From: Glutinoglossum americanum
Lineage: Eukaryota; Ascomycota; Geoglossomycetes; Geoglossales; Geoglossaceae
DNA: 64,000 nt
Direction of reading: 5' to 3'
Assembly: GCA_020080175.1 (NCBI GenBank)
Contig: JAGHQL010000027.1
Span: forward strand, 115,854-179,853
Both the position numbers and the translations under genes were made by a program. The notes under the pieces were generated by a model. The model saw only the letters and a program-made list of their open reading frames with translations. It was not told where the DNA came from and did no database searches. The stretch's first letter is position 1, and every line of letters begins with the position of its first letter. Below are positions 48,439 to 60,746 of the stretch, piece after piece.

Positions 48439-48823
48439 ATTTTTTTTTATTTTCCCTGGATTTTTCTTTGCCCCGTGTGTGTAAACAAAACATATACGAC
48501 AACGTGTGTTTGGAGAGAGTCCGTTGGAGATCCGGACAATGCTGTGGGGTTTTCTCTGAAGGAAGGGTAGATAGATAGATAGGCCTTGTGCGGTCATTGC
48601 GGCGAATGGAGGATATGCGGGGTGCTGATTCCTTATTTTCGTATGAGCAGCGCATGTCATAGTTCATCGTATATGGTATGTATACGCATTATAGTCTGCC
48701 TGGCTGGTTAACTATACACTTATACTATAATATACCGTATTCAATCTCTAGTGTCACACGCGCTATAACCCCAACCCCATATGCATATGCGATTTGAAAA
48801 AATTTTTTTCTATTCTCTCCCCC
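48439..48823. other. 3' flank between tRNA-Pro and GPI2
   Basis: AT-rich, with a GATA tetranucleotide run (about 48569-48582). Nothing else is seen. Confidence 0.5.
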
Positions 48824-50393
48824 CTAGTCCCACCTCCTCCTGATAACCGGCCTCGCCGGATCCCACGGCCCGTGAATCTCATTCTTATACTTCTGCAAAC
48901 CGATCAGCCACCAACTGCACCCCCCCATCGCACCGCCCATCACGACGCTGCCCCCGACCCCCCCGAAGACAGCCGCCTTCCAGCCCCCGCCGGACACCGT
49001 GACGGCCACCCCGGCGCCGGCGCCCACGACCAGGGAGACGGTGAGGAGGAGGTGGCCGACCCACGATATGTGGCGGAGGTGGCGGCGGAACACGGGGAAG
49101 AGCCCAAAGACCTCGATTGAGAAGAGGGTCAGGGAGAAGACGTGGGAGGTGGAGGGGAGGCGGGAGGCGAGCACGGTGGAGGCCATCAGTGCGGCGTTTG
49201 TGGATAGGGATGCTGGGAACCTGCGTTCGTTTCAAAAAAAAAAAAGTGTACACGTTAGAAACACATCTCATCTCCTAAACCGTCCTCTGCGCGGACATAA
49301 AATGGGGATAGGATTTAGAAAAAACAAATACTCACTTGACCTCCCCTCCGTAATCGAAAAAAAACACATTGATGCACATCAGCCACGCGCTCATCGCCCA
49401 TATCGAATCCGGCGTCGTGCTCCGGGTGAGCGACTTCAGGATGGGGCTCAGCCCGAGGAGGGCGTAGTAGATCAGGATGGCGGATTTGGCAGTCGCGAGG
49501 CGCTGGTGGTTGCGCGGGGAGAAGAAGGGGGGGGGGGAGTTGGGCGGGAGGGACGCGGGGGAGGAGAGAGAGGCGGTCGAGTGCGTGGACGCGCCGCTCG
49601 TGCTGTGGGAGTGCGTGGGGCGATGCGGGGAAGCCATCGCCGCCGTCGCGGCGGAGAACTTCAGCCCAAGCCCATTCGCATACTCCCTAGCGCCCACCGT
49701 CGACGACCCGGCCGACCCCGCGGTCTCGCTCCCCTCCTCCGCGGCGGCCCCGGCGCCCTCCCCAACGGATACCTCTGCGGCCTCCCCCTCGCCCGCCTTC
49801 CCCACCCACCAGTCCCACAGCCCCCACCCGACGACGGTGCCGGCGTTGCCCCAGCTCACCACGCCGACGGGCGACACGCGCTTCTGGTGGATCCCCACGA
49901 AGCAGCAGGCGAAAATGACCACCGAGCACACGTGCTGCACGATGACCGTCGAGTCCGCCATCAGCGGCCAGAAGTCGTACGGCTGGAATCGCGGGTTGCG
50001 CTGCAGCTGCGACAGGAACGTCTGGTGGTCCGTGTAGTTGTCCGGGTACGACTGCTTGACCCAGAGGAGCTTCTTCCACGTGCGGAGCCGGCGCCGCCGG
50101 CTGGTGCTGCGGCCACGGGGCTTGTCGCGGCGGCGGCGGCGGGGGGGAGAGGAGGGGGCCGCGGGGCTTTTGGGGGATGGGCTGGTGGGGCGGCTGTTAG
50201 GGCTCGGGTGGCGGTGGCGCTGCCATCGGGGGGGAGAGCTGTGGGTGTAGAAGGCGTCTTCGGGGGCGAGGTGGTTGCGGTCTGTGATGTTGCCGTTGTT
50301 GCCGTTGCTGTTGCCGTTGCTGTTGCTGTCGTTTGGGTGGAGATGGGGGGACGCGGTGGAGGCGTCGGCGTCGTGGTGGAGAGGCGAAGGCAT
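48824..50393 (-). CDS. GPI2: GPI2/PIG-C subunit of GPI-GlcNAc transferase
   Basis: Exons 50393-49336 and 49220-48824 encode 484 residues. After a Ser/Pro/Arg-rich N-terminal extension comes the family block WKKLLWVKQSYPDNY, FLSQLQRNPRFQPYDFWPLM and TVIVQHVCSVVIFACCFVGI, then hydrophobic helices. They are separated by a long low-complexity insertion (about residues 200-290, Gly/Ala/Glu then Ser/Pro) that is not in yeast Gpi2. The C-terminal part has LIYYALLGLSPILKSLT and SIWAMSAWLMCINVFFFDYG, then further helices. The protein is an ER membrane subunit of the complex that adds GlcNAc to phosphatidylinositol, the first step of GPI anchor synthesis. The opposite strand has a 499-codon frame that is only a GC-rich shadow. 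Confidence 0.88.
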
Positions 50394-50792
50394 TGGCTGG
50401 TCAGAGGACTGGTATGGCGGTCATGGCGGTTCCATTGCTGTCCTGCTGTCTTGCTGTCTGTCTGTCTGTCTGTCCGTCCGTGGGAATCGTTGAATTGACG
50501 TGGTGTTTGGTTTTCCCGTCACGCTGGATTACCCGGTCGAGGCCCGTGAGACCACGTGACCCACTCGAGGCTGACTAAGTATCCTCTTAACTGGAATTCG
50601 GTGGTGTTAGGCCAGCGTGGGGCCTGAGTGAGGCCTGAGTGGGGCCTGAGTGGGGCCTGAGTGGGGGGACGCAAGGAGCCTGTCCCTTCTTTAATAACTG
50701 AACACCCCGTCTCCCAGTCTCCTCGTCTCCCCTTCCTCCATCCCTCGTTCCTACTCCTCCAATTCACCGCCAACCAGCCCAAAACCCTCACC
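50394..50792. promoter_or_regulatory. Divergent GPI2-ADE1 promoter region
   Basis: A 399-bp region between two divergent starts. It includes a GTCT/GTCC tandem run (about 50457-50480) near GPI2 and four 11-bp tandem repeats nearer ADE1. Confidence 0.6.
50617..50660 (+). repeat. Four tandem 11-bp units (GTGGGGCCTGA)
   Basis: Units at 50617, 50628, 50639 and 50650, with one G-to-A difference in the second, followed by a partial unit. Located about 130-175 bp before the ADE1 start. Confidence 0.9.
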
Positions 50793-52063
50793 ATGGCCTC
50801 CCCAGACCCTCCACCCCCACAGACCGAACAGCCACCACCACCAACCACGCCGACAGACCTCGTCACCGAAACAGACCTCACCGACATCCTCCCCCTCGTG
50901 GCGCGCGGGAAGGTCCGAGACATCTACCAGCTCGACGCCCAAACCCTCCTCTTCATAGCCACCGACCGCATCTCAGCCTACGACGTCGTAATGAAGAACG
51001 TACGCCCCCCTCCTCCTCCCCTCCCCCCCGCTTTCCCAACCTTTCGCCACTAACCCCCCACCAACAGGGCATCCCCCGAAAGGGCACCCTCCTCACCCTC
51101 CTCTCCACCCACTGGTTCCGCCTCCTCGCCGCCGCCCACCCGCCCCTCAAAACCCACTTCCTGACCCTCGCCCTGCCGCCCGCCGTGCCCCGCGCCCTGC
51201 GCCACCGCGCCATGCAGGTCCGCAGGCTCGCGCCGCTGCCCGTCGAGGTCATCGTGCGCGGCTACGTCACCGGGAGCGCGTGGAGGGAGTACTGCGCCGC
51301 GGGCACCGTGCACGGGGTGCGCGTGGCGCCCGGGTTGAGGGAGTGCGAGAGGTTCCCCGGGGGGCCGATGTTCACGCCCAGCACGAAAGCGGAGCTGGGG
51401 ATGCACGGTTGGTTTTTTTTGTTTTTTTCCGGGTCCTGTCCTTTGTCTGGTTGTTTTGGGGAGAGAGAGAGTGTGTGTGTGTGTAAGGGGGTTTTTGGGC
51501 TAACTCTTGGTGACGTTGTGTAGATGAGAATATCCACCCCGATAAAGGTACGTACATTACACCCACCCCACCTCCGCGACAAAACCCCTGACGATCCCTC
51601 CATAGTAACCTCCCTCCTCGGCCCAACCCTCGCGGCCCGCCTAACCACCCTCGCCACATCCCTCTACACCACAGCCCACGCCCACGCCCTCGCCGCGGGC
51701 CTGATCCTCGCCGACACGAAGTTCGAATTCGCCCTCAGCCCGCCCACCCCTCTCCCTATCGCCGACGACCCCGCTTCTTCTTCACCCTTGCCCGAACTGG
51801 TCCTCATCGACGAGGTCCTCACCCCGGACTCGAGCCGCTACTGGCCCGCCGACAAGTACGAGCCCGGCCGGCCGCAGGAGAGCTTCGACAAGCAGTTTTT
51901 GAGGGATTGGCTGAGCGGTGGGGGGATGGGTGGCGTGGAGGGGGGCGTGGAGATGCCTGCGTGGGTTGTGGAGGGGACGAGGGGGAGGTATGAGGAGGTT
52001 TTCGAGAGGCTGACCGGGAGGGGGTTGGGGGATTGGATCGAGGAGCTGGAGGGGGAAAAGTGA
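50793..52063 (+). CDS. ADE1: SAICAR synthetase (phosphoribosylaminoimidazole-succinocarboxamide synthase)
   Basis: Exons 50793-50999, 51068-51407, 51524-51547 and 51606-52063 give 342 residues. Key segments are [74 protein letters not shown] and [17 protein letters not shown] with [11 protein letters not shown]. The third exon is only 24 nt. The enzyme joins aspartate to CAIR in de novo purine synthesis. All catalytic segments are present. A short Pro-rich N-terminal extension and a Gly-rich loop near GGGMGG are additions. Confidence 0.94.
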
Positions 52064-52167
52064 AATATTTTTTTCTTTTGAGGGGTAGATAGATATTTGT
52101 CACTGCGGAGCGATTCCCAAAAAAAAAGAAAAAAGCCATAGAATCGTAGATATTTCTCTTATCCCCA

Positions 52168-52216
52168 CCCTCTCCTCTCCTCTCCTCTCCTCTCCTCTCC
52201 TATCCTATCCTATCCC
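52168..52216 (+). repeat. TCTCC/TATCC simple repeat
   Basis: About nine 5-bp units between the convergent ADE1 and annexin genes. Confidence 0.9.
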
Positions 52217-52306
52217 ATCTTCTCCCAATAGATAGATAAAAAAAAAAAAATATCCCACTCAGTTGCCATGGACCCCACGATCCATCCGCACCGAGGTGAG
52301 GCCCCC

Positions 52307-54597
52307 CTACCTCGTCCTACACAGCTCCACCATGAAAAGCCCAAAACTCCCCTGGGTATTCTCCGCTATGGCCACCGCCAACTCCCTCTTATACCTACTC
52401 CTAAACTCCACCTTGATCCTCTCCAGGTGGGTGCGGTCCCAATGATACCTCACGAGCCGACTGATCAGCAATTCCTCGCGAGCCTGCTTGCTCGATTCGT
52501 TGATGGCCTGGTGGAGGAGGAGCGCGTCACGGACGGGGGCGTTGATTATGCCGTTTAGGATGTGTGCGAGGGTTTCGCCCTGCAAAGAGGGGGCGTGTTA
52601 GTCGGGCCGGGGCGTGTATATATATGTAAGGGGAGGGAGGGAGGGAGGGAGGGAGGGAGAAAGAGGGGTCATCATGAGGTGAGGGGGATACATACGACGA
52701 GATTCGTGCTCCGTTTCAGCATCTCCCTGGCGAAATTCTTCCGGTAAGTCTGTTCGTAAACCTTCAATATCTCCCTGAGCTGCGCGTCGCTCCTCGTGAC
52801 GCAAATCTGAATCATGAGCGTTTCCCCCCCCTTCTCAGATATGATTGCCTCATGCAACCTCCTCACGTCGTCCCTGATGGAATCTGCGTACAACACGCCA
52901 CTCTCCTCCTGCCGGTTCTCCTCCAACACCAGTAGCACAGCCATGCGGAATTTATCCGCTTTCAATTCAGCCTTCATGCACCTCTCTAGACTGTCGTTGT
53001 AGCGTTTGTCTTTAAACGCGAGTTTGATCTCGCGGATCTCGGCGTTTGTGCGACCAAACAAGGTTTCGATGAGGAGTTCGCGGCGGCTGGTGTTGGATTG
53101 AAACCAGAAGTTCGCCCAGTAGGCTTCGCTCTCCCAGCGGCCCAGGGCGGTGGCGTAGCAGGCTTTTCCAAAGGCGCTTGGGACTAGTTTGGACTTGATG
53201 AGCTTTGCAACGTTGACGCCTTGGCCTTGGAGCTTGTAGTGTTTCTTGAACTCGACGCGGAGGTCGAGGATCTGCCTGTCGGTCAATTTCGGGAGGATCT
53301 CGATTAGTGGCTCCGGGTCGACCTTGGAGTGTCGGAGGGCTTCCACGAGATCTACAGCGTCGGACTCGGGGTCATATCTCCTGGTTGGCCTGCGGCCTGG
53401 CCGTCGGTCGTCTTCGTCATCCTCGTCGCTGCTTTCGTCGAGGGGGTCCAGGCCATCGAGGTCGTCGTCCGGGCGCGTGGCGAGCATCATCGGGGATGGC
53501 ATTGGCGAGATGGATTGGTATGTCCCGTGGTATGCCTCTAGCAGCGGTGACCCGGGGGGCGCTTGGCCATGGCCGAAGGAAATGTTGGCGCCGCCAGAGA
53601 CGGAGAGCCGGTGCATGGATGCATGGAGACCAGGCGACGGTGGAGCACCTAACCCGCCGCCACCACCGCCACCGCCACCGCCGCCGGGGCGCACCGTGAG
53701 GACGTTGGAAGAAGAGGACTCGTTGACGTACTGCACGGGCTTCGCTGCTGGTTTATAGTTATACTGGATGCGCTCTGGCTGGGAGTACTGGTACTGTGAA
53801 GGGCTGGCATACCCGGTAGTCGATGAAGGACTCGGGGGTCGCGGACTATGAGATGGACGAGGCGGAGGGTATCCTGAGGAATGAACCTTCACGACCTCCG
53901 GACGGCCACTGGACGGAGCCGGAGGCTGGGCGTACCCATACTGCTGCGGTTGAGCATATTGCGGAAGTGTAGGTTGCGCATACGGAGGCATCTGCGGCAC
54001 CGTGGGCGAGGAGACCGATCCCGAGTGAGGCTTGCCGCCACCAACGTTGAAGTTGAAACCCCCAGACGCGTTCAGCGATAGCGATCTATCAGGGTGTGCT
54101 GACTGCGGGGACTGCGGGTGCTCGTATCCCTGCGGCGATTGCGGCACTTCCGCCCACTGATAATGGCCAGGTTCGGCGTACGGCGGACGATCCTGCGGTG
54201 GGATATTGTGATACTCTCCTTGCGGAGGATAGGGCTGCATCGCGGCCGGCGGTGAGTCCCGCTTCTGGTACTGCGACTGATCCGCATACGGTGCGTTCAC
54301 CTGGGCATGCTGATATTGCCCTGGGTTAGCATATCCTGGTGCGCCATCGAACTGCATGGAAGCGCCTTGGCTGTATGACGAAGGGGATGTAGGCATAGCA
54401 GGAGCTTCAGGAGCTTGCGGAGGAGCATAGTTGTAGGTTGGTTGAGCGTACTCATATTCGTAGCGTTTGCTGCCGTAGACGTTTGGATTTGGTGAGGGCG
54501 CACGATCACGGTCCCGAGCTGCGGGGGACTTGGCACGAGGGCCGGGAGATTTGGAACGGCCACGGCGGCGCTCAGAGTCGTGAGCAGAGAGAGACAT
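52307..54597 (-). CDS. Annexin (fungal annexin XIV type)
   Basis: Exons 54597-52696 and 52579-52307 encode 724 residues. The first ~400 are a low-complexity head rich in Pro, Tyr, Gln and Ser, with a poly-Gly run near 53660-53690. The annexin core follows: DAVDLVEALRHSKVDPEPLIEILPKL, then LRVEFKKHYKLQGQGVNVAKLIKS, RRELLIETLFGRTNAEIREI, TLMIQICVTRSDAQLREI and VRDALLLHQAIN. Four annexin units can be followed, but calcium-binding GxGT loops are weak. This suggests membrane binding with altered calcium dependence, as known for filamentous-fungal annexins. The intron (52580-52695) has a CCCT pyrimidine repeat near its 3' end. Confidence 0.85.
52630..52659 (+). repeat. GGGA simple repeat in the annexin intron
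   Basis: Seven GGGA units on the plus strand, CCCT on the transcribed side, close to the 3' splice site of the annexin gene. Confidence 0.9.
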
Positions 54598-55175
54598 GGT
54601 AGGTTTGGATGTTGCCTTGCCTCATGCAGCTTGCTGGTCTCCTCCTTCACTTATTCTCTAGCAGCAGCAAAAACAAAGCAAGGAGCGAGGTGGAGGTCGG
54701 GGGATTATGGCCTCTCGAGGGTGGTGCTAAGAGAGGCGGGATGGAGCTGAAAGATCAGATGCACCTCTGAAACCCCCCATGCAAATCGTGCATGGCCTCT
54801 CCTTCTATCCCACTGCGAGAGACAATACGGCCCCCAACTCTACGAAATAAAGCCTTTTCCCCTCGTTCAGACATCCCCTGTGATCTCCTGCTTATCTGCA
54901 TACTCCTCCATCCCCCCTCCCTCATCAGTCAATCATTCTTGCCTGTTTGCTACCCTAGCACACCAAGCACGCCTAGCACATCTCAGCACTATTTCAAAGT
55001 ATAGCGACTCCGCCACTAATAGAGAGAGCTTCGTTACGCTACCACAGCCATGCACTTCTCGTCTAGGATAAAATGAAAAAAAATTATGCTAGCCAGTTAT
55101 TCGCCGCCGATCCAACCCAACCCCCCATGATCCATAATAGAGATTAGAGCCTACAGAAAATAATAACGATAGACC
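54598..55175. other. Annexin upstream region
   Basis: Promoter of the annexin gene and 3' flank of ATG29. No gene is seen. Confidence 0.5.
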
Positions 55176-57072
55176 TTATGACAGATATCGACTCCGTAAT
55201 GCCTGGCTAATCGTGCTCATTCGACTCGCCATGCCGCCTTGCATGTTGCTTAAAAGTGCCTCCTCGAGTGCTGATTGGGTCACACTGGAGTCTGCCCCCG
55301 CAAGGAAACAGATCAAAGGGTCAGCAAAAACATACAAAGAGAGAAACAAATATATGGTCCTCGCGACAGGAACTGGCGGGAGTTGGGAAGGTCGAACGCA
55401 CCGTCTAGATCACTAAAGCTACTTCCCATACTCGGTGTCCCATCACTCCCTTCCCTACCTGCGGTTCGCCTTCGGGGACTCTTACCCGCAAGTTCCGCCG
55501 TGCGCCGGGGACTCAGCATGCCAGGATGAGTGTTGTTGGTGGAGGGGCCCTCGCCCCCAGCAGCGCTGACAGCTTGGGAACTAGCGGAGCTAGTGACGGA
55601 GGAGTCCTCGGTCTGTGACTGCTTTTCCTGGACATGGCGACTTTCAACAAATAAAGCCTTCCTCGCCGGCCGACGAGCAGCTAAGAGCCCATTAGGGTCT
55701 TGGAGGCCGACCCGGAGTGTAGCTCCAGGATCCTGGGAACGAGAGCCGGTGGAGTGCCGAGAATCTCCCGAGGGCTGGGAAAATGGAAGGAAAGCTGGAG
55801 AATCTTCGTCATCGTCATCCTCATCGTCAGCGTAAGGGTCGGCGCGCGCCTTCCCTTTGCTTGAAAACCGGGGGGTTCTAAGGATCTGGCTTTTGAGGAT
55901 CATCGGCGGATCGTCGGAGTCCGAATCTGATGATGAAGAAGCTTCCGAAGTCTCAGTAGTACCCGCCGACGGAGATTTCGCTGGTAGGGGCTCCTGCTGT
56001 GGAGCGCTCTGGGGCGGCTCAGGATCTCCCCTTGTCGTCTCCGCTTTCAGCGATGACCTTCGCCGGAGATGGTCGGTCTTCAGTCGTGGGCTTTGGGGTA
56101 CGATTGGTCGGCTCTGAATTGCGGTATTCGCCGAGGAAGTTCGGGACATCGGGTGAGCTTCGCCGTCGGATTAGCTAAAACGGGCCGGCCATCTCGAGGC
56201 ACGGAATTTCTCACCAGAAGCTTTGATGGGTGTGGATGGGACAGTGCTAGGGATAGGGCTCTCCTTTGGCCGAATGGACAATGTCGAAGGTACCCTCGGA
56301 ACTGCATAATTCTAAGAAATAGCCATGCCGTAAATCTTTTTTAGTAGAGACGTACCAGTACCAGTGCCGCCACTTCCCGTCCTCCTCATGGCATAGCCTC
56401 CTGCAAACGCGGCGCCCGGTGAGGACCCAGATGTTGGAGAAGGTGCGTTTGAGGAACTGAGACCACCAACTCTCCGCATCTGCGCCCTTACCTGGGAAAG
56501 TTCCCGCTCGTAAAGCCAGGCTGCTTGCTGGAGGAGAAATGGCAAGGAGACCTGGAAATTATCTGCTCTGTTGACGTTTATCGCATTAGTTCAAGTTAAT
56601 TCGGATCGGCTACAGAGGAAAATGCATATTTACAGCCCCTTCCCTGTAAAGAAGTCAGTAATCGAAATTCGAGAAGACTTGGGGTTAGATTTTGGGAAAT
56701 TAATTACAATCAAGATCGCTGCTTCTAGAAGCACGAGATAATATCTTCCACAGAGCTCGGTCCTTGGAGGCATCCCAGTCCACCTGTCACCTCAACATGA
56801 GTTCTTCACGAATACACTCCACATCGTTGCTGTCATCCGAGGAGCCGCCGACTTACCGGTGCAGGATCAATAAACCCGTTGCGAGCGAATGGCAGCCGGA
56901 CAAAGACGGTGAAGTGAGTGTCGAGTGCTGGGGCGGCAACAGATACGGTAGAGGGTGGTGGATGTCGCTTTACAGGTGCTATGTTTGCTGGTTTCGGTGC
57001 GGCATTGGAAGACGACGGCTGCCCCGCTGGAAGCTTTGAGACAGGAGCGAGACGCGGTTGAGATGGAGGCAT
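55176..57072 (-). CDS. ATG29: Autophagy-related protein 29
   Basis: A minus-strand gene with seven coding exons, by splice signals. It starts MPPSQPRLAPVSK (57072), then HFTVFVRLPFARNGFIDPAP, VDWDASKDRALWKILSRA, DWKGLADNFQVSLPFLLQQA and AWLYERELSQVRAQMRRVGG, which is the Atg29 signature. A long Ser/Pro-rich and acidic C-terminal tail follows, ending SQALRSRYLS at 55176. Atg29 works with Atg17 and Atg31 as a scaffold at the phagophore assembly site. The 57072 start adds ~50 residues before the conserved block; a shorter start is not obvious. The acceptor joining TGTG to VPRVPS (near 56304) is my least certain junction. Confidence 0.85.
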
Positions 57073-58245
57073 CGCTGAAGGAGGGAGCTTAGTCGAAATT
57101 TGTCGAACCTGTTATGCCACTCGTTGTGCCTCGTTATCGCTCATTTGCCATACCCTCCTTGCTCTCTCCGTGTCCCCCTTGCTCTCTCTCTCTGTCTCTT
57201 CCTCTGTCTCTCTCTCTCGTTCGCGGAGAGAGTTGGTCATCGACAAAGAAGAACTGCAGGGGGCGTGGAAATACGCGAAGTCGTCTCGGAGCGTATCGAT
57301 TAGCCAGTTGTGTGTCACTCGCCGTGGGCGCATCCATCATCCCCTCTTCCCTCTTCCTGCTGCCCACCACAATTCGCAGTTCAGCATCCTCCAGAATCTC
57401 CGTCATGGGATAGACCGGGAAAAGGCCTCCACGGGATTGAATTCCTGGTACCCGGCGACGCAATATATACAGGAATGCAGTACTACGTAGTACCTGTTGA
57501 GTGCAGAATTCGGGCCAAGCAGGGAACCCTGTTGAGAGGGTTCTTTTTCCGCGATGGACCACACCAAGCCAGGTAGTGGCTCAGCCCTCGCCGCATGGCG
57601 CCCCGGATCTATCGAATTATCTCTCTCCACGGAGGGATGGATGCAGCAGCCTCTTCCAATAACCTGATTCTATGGCCGAAGCGGCACTGCGTAGTACATA
57701 ATCCCCAAGCATCCTTACTTCGCTTCGGAGATATGGAGAAATCGAATGGCTCTCGAGATGCGATCCGGAGGAACTACCCAAACCAAGCCTATCGAATGGG
57801 GATCGTGTTGCAGCTCACTTCGACTTGATAATCAATCCCTCATGCTCTCCTTGTCCTATCGCATCACGCGGCGCTCCTTACCTCTCGATCTATCTCATAT
57901 AAAGTGAACCATCGCAATCTCGTCCGTGCGATAATCGGGAGATTCCCCAGATGGTGCTGTTCCCGGATCTGCCTGCATGACGGAACACCCGCCGAAGCAC
58001 CGTATTTACTGTCAACATTGCCCGTGCTTCAAAACCCGTCATACCCCATCCATACCTACCCCTCTATTGTTCTGTTGTACTAGTACCGTACTGCACTCTT
58101 AAGGTCCCCTCTCTACCTCCCAAGAGATTTGGTTTTTTTTATTTTATTTTTTGGGGCGAGCGCGTGGTATATATATAACCCGCTGCTCGCTCTATGCGCT
58201 GGCTGGGATAGAGGACTCAATAGGGGTTGCCTTGCCTCGTTAACC
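57073..58245. other. Divergent ATG29-RBR region with possible leader ORF
   Basis: Contains a CT-rich repeat (about 57179-57223). A minus-strand frame of 142 codons (57562-57134) ends 62 bp before the ATG29 start. Its middle part (MTEILEDAELRIVVG) looks protein-like but the rest is simple-sequence. It could be a leader ORF of ATG29. The remainder shows nothing clear. Confidence 0.4.
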
Positions 58246-60746
58246 ATGAAGGGACTGCCGGCGGTTACCCTCGAACTCTCTCATCCGTCTCGAGTCTCTT
58301 GTACGCAGTTCGTTCCCTTGGATGAGGAGAGGAAAGGAGGGCTTTCCGAAGGATCGACGACGACTACCGAGTCGAATGAACGGCCTTTTTCGGTCGATAT
58401 CCGAAATTCCTCGGTTGTGGTAGTATCGCCAGAATTGGACGATAGAATTTACGAGTTAGAGGTATTGGAATTGGAAAATACCCAGACAGAGGAGTCTCTA
58501 GATGAGGGGTACGCTCGCGAAGCGTTGGAACTCAGCATATCCGTCGGCCATAAAGTCAACCGCGAAGTCAACCACAAAGCTATGTTACCAAGCGAGACAT
58601 CTACCTCAGATTCCATAATTACAGTCACGACTGGCCATGTACGGTCTGATTCCAGCTCAAAGGGCTCGCAATCGACAGGTTTCACATCACATAACTCCAG
58701 CGACGCTAGTGACACTGAAAACACAGCCTCCAACATACAGTCCCACTCGCGGGTTCGTAGGATAGCACTGGAGAGACCCTTATCGTTCATGGAGTATGAG
58801 GGATTCCTTGCTGAGGCTAAAGCACAGGAGCCACCATCTCCTGCTGGTGGGTTATGCCCTCTTACGCCTCCCAGGAGCTCAGCACCTTCAGTTTATTCAG
58901 TCCCATCGAAGAAATATTTCTTTAATCTTAGATACTCGTTGCGCTGGCTACCTACATTTCAGAAGCCTCAACTTGCCAACCCGACCCTCAGGTATGCCGG
59001 CTTTTGGTCTATTATTTAGCCTAGCGATTCAGCTGACATCCGCGCAGATCATGCGTCTGCTGCTGCGAGGAATTTACAGTGGCCAAATCACGTCAGATCC
59101 TACCGTGCTCACATACGTACTGTAAACACTGTCTCCGCACCCTCATCCTCCAAGCGGTGGAAGACGAATCCAAAATGCCGGCCAAGTGTTGTGACCGACC
59201 AATCCCTGGATCACTCATTAGAAATATCCTTAGCCGGGGCGAGCGATCAAAATTCATCAAAACTGTTCTTCAATATTCGGTCCCCTGGGAGGATCGAATA
59301 TTTTGTCCGAACCCAGATTGCGGAGAGTTTGTGCCTAAACCCGCAAAGATTGACACAAAGCATCCCCTTCAAGCTACTTGCAAGAAGTGCAAGACTCGGA
59401 TCTGCAAAACATGTAAAAGACTGGCACACCCGCATGATCAAGACTGCCCTGAGGTAAGCACCTTCGGGTCGGGTATGTGCATCGGGAGGCGTCGTCAATT
59501 CAACTAACCTCTTTTTAGGACTGGGAGTTAAATGCTGTTCTCCATCTAGGAGAGGATCAAGGGTGGAAAAGATGCTACAAGTGCAGGAACCTCGTTGAAC
59601 TGACCCACGGGTGTACCCATATGACTTGGTATGTAGGATGTAAAAGTCTAGAGCTACAGAATTTCGGATATACTAATTAGCAAGCTTGCAGTCGATGCAA
59701 AGCCCAGTTCTGCTACATCTGCGGTGCCGCATGGGATCCATCCCTTGGCTGTCCTAATTCTTGCGACGGCGACGCAGAGCTAGAGCGACGAAGAACCCAG
59801 GCAAAAGAGCGCTTAAAGAGAGAGGAAGAAGAAAGAGCGAAACGTGAAGAAGCGGAACAGGCAAAAGCATTCGAAGTGTTTAAAGCTGCCAGAAGAAGTG
59901 CTCAAAGCGAGCAACTTCTGGCTTTAAGGAAAAGGCAGGTGGTTGAGAGAGATGCGTTTATGACATTTGCGCAGAAGCAGAAATGCGCCATGTCGACCCG
60001 ACATGCCCAAGAAAAGGCAATGCTATTGGATCAGCATGCTGAAACCGAGAAGGGTATGAAAGAAGAGGTTCGTTGCTTTCCCTTTATGGGTATCGGCGTA
60101 ACCCATCCCCATATCTCAATGCTAACATTCCCAAATCCCTTAGCACCTCAACACGGCCACTGCCCTCGAAGACTGCCAAGTCTCTGCCGAATTCGAGCTC
60201 CGCGAAACCTTTGAACAAGAACGCAGAGCCTGCCTAATCCGTATCCGCCATATGGAGGCCTACTGCGCCATCCTCGGGAACACCCAGAACCTCTCTCCCC
60301 CGACCACCACAACGACCACGATCCCCTACCCAACCCGCACAATCACCCCAAGCCACATCTTTGAGCTAGTCCAACAATACAACATCCGCGACCAGATGCC
60401 CCACATCCACCAATCCCGCATCAACATCCTCCGCGAAAGACAAGCTCAAAAATTCGATGCCCTAGTCCAACGCCAAGAAGGCGAATTTTTAAAACTCTAC
60501 GTCAGGTCTCTCTGCGAATTAGAAGAGCTAGAGCGGCGGGCCAGGGACGAGGAAGGGATGTTCGAGGGTGTGTTTACGAGGAGGAGGGAGAGGTTGGTGA
60601 AGAGGTGGGGGGTTATCGAGGAGATTGAACGGAGGCGGTTGGAGGAGGGGGAGGGTGTCGGGTTTGGTCCTTTGCCTGCCTTATTGTGGCCAGACGAAGA
60701 TGGACCGCTGCCGACACCATCGATATTGTTGGGTCAACAGGCTTGA
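58246..60746 (+). CDS. RBR-type E3 ubiquitin ligase
   Basis: Exons 58246-58991, 59048-59453, 59519-59628, 59692-60067 and 60144-60746 encode 746 residues. After a Ser-rich N-terminal third comes RING1 (SCVCCCEEF, LPCSHTYCKHCLRTL), an IBR (FCPNPDCGEF, CKKCKTRICKTCKRL) and RING2 (CYKCRNLVELTHGCTHMTC, then CRCKAQFCYICG). The Cys in GCTHM corresponds to the catalytic Cys of parkin-type ligases and is present. A long Lys/Glu-rich helical, probably coiled-coil, C-terminus follows. The protein transfers ubiquitin through a thioester intermediate; substrate unknown. The start at 58246 was chosen because upstream in-frame sequence lacks an ATG. Confidence 0.9.

Noticed and set aside
48999-50498. 499-codon plus-strand frame
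   Set aside because: It lies opposite GPI2, is Arg/Gly/Val-rich and has no motifs. It is a GC-rich antisense shadow.
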